DNA from: Onthophagus taurus
Taxonomy: Eukaryota; Arthropoda; Insecta; Coleoptera; Scarabaeidae
Assembly: GCF_036711975.1 (NCBI RefSeq)
Contig: NC_091976.1
Location: 23,808,001 to 23,872,000 of the forward strand
DNA length: 64,000 bases
Reading direction: 5' to 3'
Below are positions 22,330 through 47,543 of this stretch, in pieces (positions within the stretch are counted from its first letter, which is position 1; every line of letters starts with the position of its first letter). A program made the position numbers and the translations under genes. The notes beneath the pieces are model-generated. The model did not search any database. It was not told the origin of the DNA and worked only from the letters and a program-made list of their open reading frames with translations.

Positions 22330-24960
22330 CTTTACTTCTTATGAAACACAATATTTGAAGTTAAAAAAAAATAAAAAATGGGTTTTATGTGATCATAACA
22401 AGATTTATTTCGTCGTAATATCTTAATTAGTTCTTGAGATACGATTTTTTAAAATTCTATTCTTAAGTCTATCATAATCAAACGTATATGATTTGATTTA
22501 AAAAATCATAACACCCATATTTCTGAAAAATAAGAAATTATTTATGGCACATTTAATCTACATTAAATTTACTTTAAAATGCTTTTTATTTCGTCGTAAT
22601 ATCTCAATTTGTTCTTGAGATACGATCTCTTAAACTTCCATTCACAATTCTACAACAATCAAACATGCACAATCGGGTTTAAACATTCATAACAACCACG
22701 CTTATGGAAAATAAGAAATTATTTTTCTCTCATTTAATCCCCATTAAATTTGCTTTAAAGTGCACTTTATTTGATCGTTATATCTCAACTCGTTTTTGAG
22801 ATACGATTTTTTTAATTTCTAGTAACCAGTTTACAACAAAAGTTCAGAATTTGGTTTAAAAAATCATAACAACGATATTTATGCAAAATAAGAAATTATT
22901 TATGGAACCTTTAATATACATTAAGTTTGCTTTAAAATGCTTTTTATTTCATCGTAATATCTCAACTCGTTCTTAAGATACGATTTTTTTAATTTCTAGT
23001 ACCTAATCTATAACAAACACCCAGCGTTGGATTTAAAAAATCATAACATTGTCATTTATACAAAATAAGAAATTATTTATGGCACATTTAATCTACATTA
23101 AATTCGCTTTAAAATACTTTTTATTTCATCGTAATATCTCAATTTGTTCTTGAGATACGATCTCTTAAACTTCCATTCACAATTTTGCAACAATCAAACA
23201 TGAACAATAGGGTTTAAACATTCACAACAACCACGCTTATGGATAATTAGGAATTATTTTTCTCTCATTTAATATCTATTAAATTAGCTTTAAAGTGCAC
23301 TTTATTTGATCGTTATATCTCAACTCGTTTTTGAGATACGATTTTTTTAATTTCTAGTAACCAGTTTACAACAAAAGTTCAAAATTTGGTTTAAAAAATC
23401 ATAACAACGTTATTGATGCAAAATAAGAAATTATTTATGGAAACTTTAATATACATTAAGTTTGCTTTAAAATGCTTTTTATTTCATCGTAATATCTCAA
23501 CTCGTTCTTAAGATACGATTTTTTTAATTTCTAGTACCTAATCTATAACAAACACCCAGCATTGGATTTAAAAAATCATAACATTGTCATTTATACAAAA
23601 TAAGAAATTATTTATGGCACATTTAATCTACATTAAATTTACTTTAAAACGCTTTTTATTTCATCGTAATATCTCAATTTGTTCTTGAGATACGATCTCT
23701 TTAACTTCCTTTCCCAATACTGCAACAATCAAACATGCACAATCGGGTTTAAACATTCATAACAACCACGCTTATGGATAATTAGGAATTATTTTTCTCT
23801 CATTTAATATCCATTAAATTAGCTTTAAAGTGCACTTTATTTGATCGTTATATCTCAACTCGTTTTTAAGATACGATTTTTTTAATTTCTAGTAACCAGT
23901 TTACAACAAATGTTCAAAATTTGGTTTAAAAAATCATAACAACGATATTGATGCAAAATAAGAAATTATTTATGGAAACTTTAATATACATTAAGTTTGC
24001 TTTAAAATGCTTTTTATTTCATCGTAATATCTCAACTCGTTCTTAAGATACGATTTTTTTAATTTCTAGTACCTAATCTATAACAAACACCCAGCGTTGG
24101 ATTTAAAAAATCATAACATTGTTATTTATACAAAATAAGAAACTATTTATGGCACATTTAATCTACATTAAATTCGCTTTAAAATACTTTTATTTCATAG
24201 TAATATCTCAATTTGTTCTTGAGATACGATCTCTTAAACTTCCATTCACAATTCTACAACAATCAAACATGCACAACCGGGTTTAAACATTCATAACAAC
24301 CACGCTTATGGATAATAAGGAATTATTTTTCTCTCATTTAATCTCCATTAACTTTGCTTTAAAGTGCACTTTATTTGATCGTTATATCTCAATTCGTTTT
24401 TAAGATACGATTTTTTAAATTTCTATTAACTAGTTTACAACAAAAATTCAGAATTTGGTTTAAAAAATCATAACATTGTCATTTATGTAGAATAAGAAAT
24501 TATTTAGAGCACATTTAATCTACATTAAATTTGCTTTAAAATACTTTTTTATTTCATCATTATATCTCAATTTGTACTTGAGATACGATCTCTTAAACTT
24601 CCATTCACAATTTTGCAACAATTAAACATGCACAATCGGGTTTAAACTTTCATAACAACCACACTTATGGCTAATAAGGAATTATTTTTCTCTCATTCAA
24701 TCTCCATTAAATTTGCTTTAATGTGCACTTTATTTGATGGTTATATCACAACTCGTTCTTGAGATACGATTTTTTTAATTTCTATTAACTAGTTTACAAC
24801 AAAAATTCAGAATTTGGTTTAAACAATCATAGCAACGACATTTATGCAAAATAAGAAATTATTTATGGCACATTTATTATTTGCTTTAAAGTGCACTTTA
24901 TTTGATCGTTATATCTCAACTCGTTCGTGAGATATGATTTTTTTTAAATTTCTGTTTTCA
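22330..24960. repeat. Satellite array 3, ~178-bp monomers in 3-mer units (~538 bp)
   Basis: About fifteen monomers, each with a mini inverted repeat TATCTCAA...TTGAGATA and AATAAGAAATTATTT. Three types recur in order. Type a reads AATTTGTTCTTGAGATACGA then TCTCTTAAACTTCC. Type b reads GATCGTTATATCTCAACTCG then ACCAGTTTACAACAAA. Type c reads ACTCGTTCTTAAGATACGAT then ATAACAAACACCCAGC. Type a recurs near 22593, 23129, 23668 and 24207, giving a higher-order period of about 538 bp. The last monomers (24400 onward) lose the strict a-b-c order. Confidence 0.9.
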
Positions 24961-24969
24961 GAACAAACT

Positions 24970-25790
24970 TTTTTAATTTTATTTCTAGGAATATTTCAGA
25001 AAATATTAACAAGGAACTTACGATACGGAAAAGAATGCTGTAACAAGAGGAAGTGGGTTTGTTTGCCGAGGAATTCTCGGTACTGACCCTTTCTTTGACC
25101 TTTTTTTTTGATATAACAAAAACAAACTAAACTTCAGTAACCATATGGGGTTGGAGATAAATTCGTTTGAATATCTTATCAATTTGGAATGGAAACATAA
25201 TAAACACTTATAACAAAATTTAAACAGTATATTTTAAACATTTAAATCAAATGCATATACAATGTATATAAAGAAAAAATATTGTGATATAAAGTTTAGT
25301 AATTTAATCCAAAATATTATTTAGTTAGAGAAAATTAGATCAGTTTATTGTACTAGGTGTATTATAATTCATCTTTGCACATAGAAAGTAAAAGTGAGTA
25401 TGTAATTAAAGTGCTTTAAATTGAAAGTAGCATAAATAAATCAACATTTTAATCAAGTAATTACTAAAAACAATTCCCTATTCGTTTAAAATGTATTTAT
25501 TCAACGTAGTACATTTATTCGTATGTAATTTACACATCATTACGATTATTTATTGGAAATTTTCCATGATTCACTCTTTATTTTAAATATAGGCCAACTC
25601 CAAAGCAAATTTGGTTGCATAACTTCTAACTTTTTTCTGTTTTATGTTTAATTACGAATTAAAATACATTTAATTATTAATTAATTTATTAAATTATATA
25701 GCATAAAAATGATTGATAATTTAAAGTGGATAAACATTTAAATATTGTGGTATTTTAAAATTTCTCCCACGTCATAGTGCAAAATAAGTA
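24970..25790. other. AT-rich noncoding spacer
   Basis: I see no ORF, repeat array or transposon end here. Confidence 0.3.
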
Positions 25791-25799
25791 GCGCCACCT

Positions 25800-26170
25800 T
25801 TCGGTTTAATTCGTACCATTCGCCCGAAATACGTAGATTTACGGAGGCAGCGGAAGTGTTCGGAGTGGCGAGCATGCAACAGAAACCATCGAAATATGGC
25901 GTAAAAAGGGGACTTTAAGGAAACGTGTAAGGTTTTTTTCTTGTTTTTGGTAAATGCTAAAGGAATGTGTAAAGTGTGTGAAGAACGTTCGTTGCGCGGA
26001 TGAGGACGCGGTGCGGTTCGTCATCAACATCAGGTCGTTTGGATGCGACACGCGAACAGCGCCAGCAGCAGTGCCGCTTTCAAGATGGTGGCTGTATTTT
26101 GAAGACCCCTTTGTGTCCCGTATGTCAGCATGAAACTTGGTGAGATCGCCGGAGACTGGAGGTTCGACAG
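25800..26170 (+). promoter_or_regulatory. GC/CpG-rich island ending in a splice donor: candidate distal 5' exon
   Basis: This stretch stands out from AT-rich surroundings by its GC and CpG content. It ends in a strong donor CGACAG|GTGAGT at 26170/26171. Three short upstream start codons (ATGGTGGCTGTATTTTGA, ATGTCAGCATGA, and an open ATG at 26130 reading MKLGEIAGDWRFD) precede the donor. The nearest downstream plus-strand gene is Hipk, so this is a candidate first exon of Hipk about 5.7 kb upstream of its start codon. The open frame does not join in frame to Hipk, so it would act as a uORF. The link to Hipk is inference. Confidence 0.4.
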
Positions 26171-28400
26171 GTGAGTTCCCAAAAACGAATTTTATGCGTG
26201 TTACAACACGCTTCGTTTTCCGACATTTTGGTCCGGGCGGCCCCCTTTTATTCGCAATTTCCCTCAATTACAACACTTTCGGTGGCCCCTTTTTAAACTC
26301 CTCAACGATTTGTAAGCTTGTAACCGAAAACGTTTCAAATTTCGTACTTTACGCATAGATTACTTTAAAATACGTTTTTATTAATACGATTTTTTTTTCG
26401 ATTACGGTTAAATTATTTGAATTTTTGTAGGTGGACGCCCTTAATTTCACTCGAAATTGTTACCATATGTTACTTAAAAAACTGTTTCAGCAATCAACAA
26501 ATGTACTTTGGTGGATTTTTGGACCTGAAATAACTTGGCCTGTTTATCAAAAATACTTCGTCGCATAGGCATACGGATCTAGAAATAATTCGAAAGGCAT
26601 CGCGCCTTATTTTTATTTTTTTCGAAACCTTGTTAAATGGAAACCGTAAATATTTTTGCGACAGCATTATTATTATTCTTTGACATTAAAATTGTTTTTT
26701 TTTTTATATTATTTAGGACTTCATACTTCTTTATTTTAGTTATTTATCGGTTTTGCGGTTCTGCTGTTATTCTCGTATCGTGTAATGTGAAATTATTGAC
26801 TTTCTCTATTCCACTGGTCAATATTTTGTTAGTTAAACTTATCTATTCGTTAATAATTTTATATCCTGTCATGTTTATCCCTTGATAAAATACCTTAAGT
26901 AATGTTTGTTTTTTTTGTAGGAGTGTTAAAAACATGGTTTGAAGGTGACTTCAAATAATATTTTAAGATTTTAGTGAGTTTTACAGCGTCTAATGAACTT
27001 AACTGAACTTTTTCCTTATTATTATTATGTATAAGACGATAATTCGTCAGTTTAATGCAATTTAGGTTGGTACCATATTGAAGTGTGAAATTAAACGCAT
27101 ATCAAATCATGTGTGAAATTCGCCCTTTAGTTGACAGGTGGTTTAAAAATCACACTCTTCGACGGGCTTCGTCCCTCAGACCCTAAGTTTGATGCTTATT
27201 CCTCCCACAATAACACAAAAATGTATATACACCCTGTATATATACAGTCCATGCACAAAAGGTAGAGAGTCAAACTAGTGATAACTTAAATAAAAATATC
27301 GAAAGCTCACTCATTCAACTATGCAACAAGAATCGGTATTCATTGTATATTATATCTACCATAAAATATTAATTTTAAATATGAGTAAGTAAGTACAGGG
27401 TGGGGCAGAATGGAAGGGCGTTTTCGAAATGAGAATAACTCAGCTGTTGTTTAATTAACAAAAAGTTACAATACCACCAATGGCCACCGCCTTGTATTTC
27501 GTGCAACATTGTAAGATGTAATCATTCTATCAACTACATCAACACCACTCTGCATTATTATAGAATGTTATAACTTCTGGTTTTTATTTTCACCGAAATT
27601 TACCTTCCTATTATTATACAAAAGCAACCGAAGAAATGAGCGCTTGAGAGTGAGAGACTTTCCCTAAATACAAGAAACTCGGTATAGTTACAACGCAGGA
27701 GATGCCCCAGGAACACTTTATACATGATTAAAATCAATTATCTATAACGTTTTTGTCATTTATGATAAAAAGTTAGATGGAAAAAAAGTTACACGACACT
27801 GGGGTTGGGTCTAATAGGCCCAATAATTAAACGACAAAACATAAAGTTGACAAAGAAAAACTTGTATTTAGTAAAAATAAGAAGATACTATAAAAAGATG
27901 ACTTGGGGTCTTCCACTGGAGGGTTAATCATAGGTTCAGAAATATTATAAACGATATGGGAACAAAAATTTCCGTGCTGAGAAAACCTATTTTATTTTAC
28001 AAGTGACACGAGTACGCTTAATTTGGAGCAATAGTTTGCTTATATTTAAGCCCCATATATGGTGTTGGACCATTGTTGCGCCATATTGCAGATACTCCAA
28101 CAGGAATTACCAGTTAGAACAACGCGTTTCATGGACATTTTCTCCACACACGTTTCATTATATCGATGTTGCTTAAGCCAAACGGCATAAACGACATTTA
28201 CTTGATTTATCAGAAAACACAAATTTTTGCAATTTGTTTGCGGTTATGCCGCGTTAACTGTTAGATGCAAATTTTAAAAAACCATCAGTTTAGTTGAACG
28301 TTTTATGGATAGAATTAGCAACGGGTGTTAGAATAATAAACTAAGTGAGAATAAACCTACTTACTCGCAGATAATTTCATACGCCTTGCAATTAATGATT
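26171..28400. other. Noncoding, probable Hipk 5' intron
   Basis: No coding exon supported. A short ACAGGGTGGGGCAGAATGGA sequence at about 27397 resembles the ends of insect DNA transposons, but I could not find a matching partner end. Otherwise nothing is recognised. Confidence 0.3.
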
Positions 28401-28760
28401 GTGGCAAGTGGTGTAAGCATTTGGTAAGTAATAGTGGGGCATTCCTCAAATAATCAGCTATTCCTCACGACTCAGTGGGTTTACCCGAGCTTCGGATTAT
28501 TCTTGGCCTCTTGTCTTTTTCTTCATCAACCTGTGATCGTTCACTTCTGAACATAAGTCTCTCATAGAAATATGTCTGAGTGAATGTGAAGCCACTGAGA
28601 TAACCGTACGTCCGTAGTGATTCCCAAATACTTGGTTTTGTGGCGTCAAGGGATGATTTCGTCGAAGATCAGTCGGATAGAGTTGTTGCAGAGTTCTTTT
28701 CTTCGCCCAGTTCTCGAGAAAAGCAATGGATTCTCCAGGTTCGATACTTATATTATTATC
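28400..28760 (-). mobile_element. Short decayed LINE reverse-transcriptase relic
   Basis: Minus-strand frames around 28690-28600 read RLIFDEIIP followed by RHKTKYLGITTDVRL. The KYLGI(T/V)xD block is typical of the region just after the reverse-transcriptase core in Jockey/CR1-type LINEs. Stops and frame changes surround it and the element ends are lost. Confidence 0.4.
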
Positions 28761-28769
28761 TCTCTCTCT

Positions 28770-31700
28770 CCCGTAGAGACATTTTTGTTTCTGTTGGTTA
28801 TTATAAAATCTATCATGGATTTTTTTCCCTGGTATTTTTGAATGTGTTATGTATTTATGTTATGGTTCGTGGGAATATAAGGTATTTTTGATACACATGC
28901 CGAAGAGTGAGATCACAGAATAACAAGTTGTGGTGCTATGGCACTAGTGCCATAGATTAGCCATCCTATTGCCATTATTTTGGGGGAAGCTTACAAGAAC
29001 AACATATTTTGCAATTATCATATCCAACTTAATCATTTCTGCAACCTATTTTGTACAATCCAATCGGTACAAAATGTATATAAGTTTACTTGACATGAGG
29101 ATAAGCGTTTTTTTTTAACTCGCCTCTCACTTCAAAGCCTTCGTTTAAGCCTTTTGAAGTTGTCGACATTCTTAAATAACACACGAATTTTTAAGAAGAT
29201 AATTATTATCATCAAGCAACCCCCAAAAATGATTGAACTCGTAATATTCAAGTCATGTTACAAACATACCGGTTTATGTCCATATCGGATTCTCGTTTCA
29301 TTTTAATGAATTTACACTAACAAGGGCTGGAAATAATCCTCTTAGTCATTACCCCTTATAACTCTTTGACCCAAATGCGTCAGATCAATCTCATTAAAAA
29401 TAAATAATAGTCTATATTTACTTTTCTCGTCTGTTTTTTTAATGTCATATAAGCGACTATATAATTTACAGTGTGATATGAATCATATCTTCAACTGTTG
29501 AAATTAAGTTATGACGAAAAATGTGAATCTTTCAAAATCACCTAAACGGAAGTTTGCCTTATCGTGGCAGATTGTAAGTACAAACACTAAATATTAGTGT
29601 AAATGGTACTTTTCACCGTAAAAATTTGTACTAGATATGGTGAACAAGTTTATGACTTCTTAAGGAAGTAAGGTAGAATTTGAAAAGAAATTCGTTATCG
29701 CATATTGGGCTGTTCTTTTGCCGCTCATAAGTAGCGTATTAGCTAATAAAGCTTTCTCAACCTACACTTATATAAAAAGTAAGTACAGCAACGGACTTTC
29801 CAGCGTAAGTTGGGACCTAAGTTAGTTATTGTCATCTTTTGATTCAAATTTAAAGTATTGAGTGCTGCCAAACAGCCTCATGGTTCCCATTAATTTAATT
29901 AGTATTAGTGTTTTCGGAACTTTCATTCCTTTATATTATATTGTGGGTGTTTATTCATTGTGCCAATTATGTGAAAAGTGTATTGAAAAGAAGCATCATT
30001 TGAAAGTAGAAATCGTTTAAGCTAGACGTTACAAATTGGAGTTTGTGAGGCTTACGAGGTCTTTCAGGACTTTTGCCTTCTTGTAAATCGTTTCAAATTT
30101 ATTGTACCAATCGTAGATTATCTCCCTTTGTAGTTTGCCAAAACTTGTTCGATAATGTCGTTAGACAACAGTAGCGGGGGGTTGTTTTGGCAAATTCGAG
30201 TTAGTATGGTTTGTGGCGATTTTCATTATTATTCTTGTTGGTGTATTATTACCAACTGTTTTATATCGATTTGTATAACAAATAAGGTGTTGCTAAGAGC
30301 TAATCTTTGTTATTTATTTGTTTTATAATAATATCCAATTGAATACAGTTACTTAACGTATTTTCGTGCCAAGAGCTAATTTCAACGAATAATTATCACT
30401 CAAATTATTTATAGTTAACGAGTCTCTTGAAAATAATAATAATAATAATCAAGAAAATTAACCGAATCCGATCAAATTATAGTAAGAAGAACTTAACTTG
30501 GCTCGTTAATTAGTAAATAACGGTATTTCGTTGATAATAATCAACTTTCAACGTTAATTTATTTAAGAGTAAGGATTTTTCGCGCCTTGTGACATATTTA
30601 GACTTAAACATTCTGTATAAATAATAAAAAAAGTTATTAAATAAAAGTTTAACATGACATCAAAATATCCTTAATCACACCGATGTAAAGTTTGTTATTA
30701 TGACTTTGTTGTGTAACTTTAAAGTGATTGATGACTCTTAAGATTTTATCATGTTCAATAAACCATTCGTGTTATTATTCTTAATAAAAAGGTCTACAAT
30801 CGAATTCGTTGGCGCGTTTATAATTGGATTATATAAATGTGGTGTTTTGGAAAAAAGGCGTTGTTGTTATGTTAAAATTCGTCATCAAGGAACTTTCTAA
30901 TCGATCGGATTTGGGATGGTCGAAATAAAGTTCGTAAACAAAATACGAGGACGAGCGCCGCGGCGTGCGTACGTGATGGGCGTCGTAATCAGTATTATAT
31001 TTTTTTTTGGGAGACCCGTTTAGAATATTACCTTAGTTATTATTTTTAACCAGTCAATTTCTCGGTATCTTATCTTCGTTTTCGTTTGTCGGTACACTTA
31101 AACCAACCGACACGGTTTATTTTTATTTCATTATTATTTTTTTGTCGTTACAAATAGAAACTTTTTCGCTGAGTTGTTTTTTTCTCTCCTTTATTACTTT
31201 ATTGTTCACGCGTTTCCCATATAAGAAACTACCCAGCAAGAATGGAATTATTAGCGGTCTGGTGTTGACGTCACTTGCGTTGCCACGTTGAAGAAAACAA
31301 CGCGTCGCCCTCTTTCTATTAATAAAATCGTCGAACAGGCGTCGTTCGTGATTGCAAATTTCTAATCATCACGCCTGTTGGTTTATTTATCATCGAAACG
31401 GATAGAGATAAAATCCTTGACTTGGATTTGTGTCGGTCGCCGCGAAAATCGCAAGACACAGTCAAGGATCCGTTCCATTTTTTGTTGTTTTTTTTGTTTG
31501 TTGTTTTTTTGCTAGATTTCATTTGGTAGTCATTCTCGCGTTACGTTATCGACTGTAATGGTAACAAAGAGTTTGAGTTGACGCGCGTTACTCTGCCGTA
31601 TTTTGCAACACTTGTTGAGACCTTGTAATAGATACGACCGTGTTGCTAGAATACTGAAGCAAAAGTGGAACGGAGAGCTTTCCATCGCCGGCGGTCGTTG

Positions 31701-31862
31701 TTAATAATGTAATTGTTTGCTTTCTTGTATCCACAAATATTGAGGATCAAAAATGTTTTAAAAATAAATTAAAATAGAATTATTATCTTTTACTTACCTC
31801 ACGTGTTTTGTGCAGAATAAATAATATTCGTAGCGGTTTCGTTGCAGGAAACGCCACGTGAC
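28770..31862. other. Noncoding upstream region / 5' intron of Hipk
   Basis: It holds a 20-bp perfect palindrome at 28936-28955 and GC-rich patches at about 30940-31000 and 31560-31720 that could be proximal 5' exons or promoters of Hipk. Candidate splice acceptors TTTTGTGCAG (to about 31815) and CGTTGCAG (to about 31848) lie just before the Hipk start codon, which indicates that the 5' UTR is spliced. No other gene is visible. Confidence 0.35.
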
Positions 31863-43816
<11,954 letters not shown>

Positions 43817-46800
43817 AGTGAGTAAAGACAAGAATAAAGAAGATAAGAAAAAGAAATTAAAAAGGAATCGAAACGAATATGGGGTTCATTAAGTTTTCAA
43901 CTATATAGCTTACTCTAGTTATTTTTTTTCTTTTAAGTATTATTTGGTTATTAAGAATGTTTAGTCGATTTTTCTTAATCGTTTTGGTAATTTAAATGTT
44001 AGCGAATTTAATGGGTTCGCTTTCACAGTTCGGAATGCAAACAATGCATATTAATATTATAATTAATTAATTATCGTTGTAAGAATGTTCTTTTTTGTTT
44101 TTCTTTTAAATCAGCTTTTTTATGATTTATTTTATGATGACAGATGTCCATTGGACAGCACCTTTATGTTATAGCTAGAAAAGGCTTAAACATGTATATG
44201 TAATCTCCTCAATTAGTGATTTTTCTTTTAATTAATATTGTTCGCAGAGTGATTAGGTTATTTAAAAATAAAAACTATAATGGACAAAAATATATAAAAA
44301 TATAAATACACGGGTAAAGAACGATATGTTAAATGGGTTATATTTCGTGTATAATAAAATAGTATTAATCGTTTAAAAAAAATTAAAATTTTTGTCTAAC
44401 TCTTTAATCAACACAAAAAAAAATTTTAAAAATACATGCTCATATAACTGCCTAGTTCGTGGTAACTTGTATAGGTAATTAATTAAAAAAAATACGCATT
44501 TTAGTCATTTAGTGATAAATACAATACTATTTCCTTTAATCTTTATTTTTTAATCCGATTTTTTTGAGTTACTCTTTAATAATTTAATACTAACAATTTT
44601 TGGCATTGGCTGTTTATTAATTAATTATTTACAAAACGTGTATATGTAATAGATTTAAGTTTTTCGTTTAGATTAGAAGTACCCTGAAAATATTGCAGTA
44701 AACAAATCCTGTCTCACTGTTGGTGCTGAAATAAAAAAAAAATAATTTTGAGTATAAATGCCTAGAAATGAGGATTTTTGTTTGGAAAGTGAAAACATAA
44801 AACTAAAACCTCCTTTTTGAGTAATGTGCAAAAATATTGTGCCTGTTTCAATATTAACAAACAAGAATAATAAAAATCGGAAACCACATAACAAAACTGG
44901 TTGACGTCATAATATGGCATAGATGTGATATTAAACACGATAAAAATGAATAAAAAAAATATGATTTTACCTTCTCTTGTACATAGCTAATTGTTATTAT
45001 CCATTTTTACTATTTACTACATAATCATTAATTTGTCTTGGTGATTTTTGCAAAATAAAATATTAATAATTCTTTTTTTTTTAATTAGAGGAATAGAAAT
45101 ACATAACTATTAATGAAAATAAAATATTTTTGGATTACTTAGATATATATTATATATACGATTAATAAAATAGTGTGGGGTATATACATAATATATTAAA
45201 AAAATATATATATTAGGGTTTAATGGAGTAAAAAATGAAATGGTATTTACTAAAACAAAAAAAAAATAGGGTGTTATTTTCGCTGTCCAAAAAAGTATAA
45301 AAAGACGAAAAACTTTTTGCACGTCAGTGTCTGTAAATGTTCCTCCGATACGTATGTGGTGTTAATCTGTCAATTTTTCAATGTGTATGTGTCTAGGGTA
45401 GAGTTTGACACCCGGTTTAAAAAAATTAATTAATTCAAAACGCATACAGGGTGTTATCTCCCGTTTAACTAAAAATTTTTACAGCGAAACTTCTTAGTGA
45501 TCCGCTTATGTTTAGCATTTTAGCATCGAAAAAAAAAAGAATTAGAATTTTTCTCCTTTTTGGCCTATTTATTAATAGTTATTTGTATACTAAGGTTGAA
45601 GTTTTGAAATTGATGTATCTCACACATCAAAAAGAAAAAACGAGGCCAAAGTTATACATTTTTTTTTACCAACCAATGTGGTTGCGCAGAAAGAAGGAAA
45701 CTAATTGGATTATAAATTTAATAAAAAAATGTATATAATATCTACATGATTCTCCCATTAGGTCTTTCTTCTTTGTACATATTATTAATTATATTAATGT
45801 TACTTTTATATCATTTTCTGTGTATTAATAAAATAGAAAGTAAAAAATTTAATTAATGAATGAATGAATCAACAAGCACAATACATAATAAGGCTGGATA
45901 AGCTATTATTTTTATTTTTTGTCTTTAATTTCGGTTTGTATTTTTTTTTCTGATCTCTAGAATGACTGCGCATATTAAGTACAATATAAATAACAATAAT
46001 GCATGTTTCAGAAAAAAATTACTACGTTTGATTTATGTGTATTTATGTTTTATTTAGCTTAGCACATTAATTATTTGTTCCTGATTCATTTTTGTAAACC
46101 TCGACTCCCTAAAAATCCATTAATTCTAATTCAAATTAAAAGCATAATTATTAGTTTTAGTTACCACACATTTAATAAAACATTAATTTTATGTATCGAG
46201 TGGATTTAACACAAATTTTCTTTTTAAAGATATCGTATTTAAAACTATTTACTGAATTAATAAATAAATAAATAAAAAGGCTGCACTTTAAAAAGTTATT
46301 AAGTAGATTGCGTGGGATTAAAAATCTTTATTTTCCCATGCAATACAAAAAAAAAATGTTTAGTGTACACAAGACTGGTGTAGTTTTTTGAGTCGATGTC
46401 AATACATAGCTAATATACATTATATTATATACATAAATATAAAAAAAATAAAACTATATATACATATTATTACTAATTAACAAATAGATCACTTTTAACG
46501 ATTTAAAACCAACAAGAAAATGTTTAAGTGTGTCGAGGAATGTAAAAAAAAGGTGTAGGCTGTTTCCTGTAGTGATTATTAATCTAATATAATTATTATT
46601 ATTCTAAAAAAAACTGAGGAAAATTAATAATAATAATAATCAGAGAGAAAATTGTACATTGTTATTACTACTAACATAAAGTTTTTTTTTTGTAAGTGGA
46701 CTGTCTGGTTTTTTGCGTAACGTCTAAGTAAATTAGTAATAATAATTTGGGTTTATTATTTCTCATTTTTTGTTTCGTTTTCACGTTTTGTAGCGGACTC

Positions 46801-47170
46801 GGGAATCAACTGCGCCGTTTCGAAACGTTTTTTTTCTTTTGAAACGGCGACATCAGATCCTAACGATAACGTTTTTGCTTCTTGTGATAAATATTGCTAC
46901 AGTTATTGCCCGAGCCCGCATTTTATTTTATTTTTATTTGTTGGTCTTATACCGCCATATGTATAATTTCAGTTTTTTTTCTTTTTGTAAATATTTAATA
47001 AAAACTAATTTTATCAGTTTTTCTTTTTATTTTAATTTAATACGTTTTTTTTGTCGGTGTGAAACAAAAATAAAATGCATTAAGTACAAATAGATATTTC
47101 GTACTAAGAAAACTACTTTACTATATTTAAATGATTATAAAATATGTTAAATTAAATTTAATTAAATTTT
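43817..47170 (+). other. Hipk: Probable long 3' UTR and downstream flank of Hipk
   Basis: There are no array repeats, transposon ends or supported ORFs over 3.3 kb, unlike every other intergenic stretch of this size here. That fits a constrained, AU-rich 3' UTR. AATAAA signals occur from 43833 onward (for example 43833, about 44267, about 44353) and many later. A Pumilio-type TGTAAATA lies near 46987. The true cleavage site cannot be told from sequence. Confidence 0.4.
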
Positions 47171-47274
47171 TTAATACAGTAAAATATCGATATAATGGAT
47201 TTATACGGTGAAGGGAGTTGTCTGTTGTTGAAGAAATTTTAATATACAACAATCTTACGCTGAATAACAACTAA

Positions 47275-47372
47275 AATTAGAACTGGAAACATTCGGGTTT
47301 AGCCGCACGTCTTTTAAGACGGCTAAACCAGAATGTTCCTAGGTCTAGTGTTAGTTCTAGCTTTAGTTTAAT
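47275..47372. repeat. Palindromic unit P1
   Basis: Arms with GGGTTTAGCCG / CGGCTAAACC meet around a centre CACGTCTTTTAAGACG. The right arm continues to AGGTCTAGTGTTAGTTCTAG. The left arm is shortened. Confidence 0.75.
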
Positions 47373-47403
47373 GAAAATATATACCAATCTAGAGTTAAAT
47401 AAC

Positions 47404-47528
47404 AATTAAAATTAGAACTAACACTAGATCTAGAACTAGAAACATTTGGGTTTAGCCGCACGTCTCTAAAGACTGCTAAACCCGAATGATTCTAGTTCTA
47501 GGTATGGTGTTAGTTCTAGTTTTCCACT
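47404..47528. repeat. Palindromic unit P2
   Basis: A full-length unit: TAGAACTAACACTAGATCTA at the left and its inverted counterpart TAGGTATGGTGTTAGTTCTA at the right, with GGGTTTAGCCG arms about 12 bp from the centre. The hairpin potential is about 55 bp per arm. Confidence 0.8.
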
Positions 47529-47543
47529 AGCACTGTTACTATA

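Noticed and set aside
26637..26885. 82-codon hydrophobic plus-strand ORF
   Set aside because: T-rich DNA naturally encodes Phe/Leu/Ile runs. There is no start context, splice fit or family resemblance.
27390..27830. ACAGGGTGGGGCAGAATGGA as the end of a DNA transposon
   Set aside because: No inverted partner or target duplication could be found within several hundred bases.
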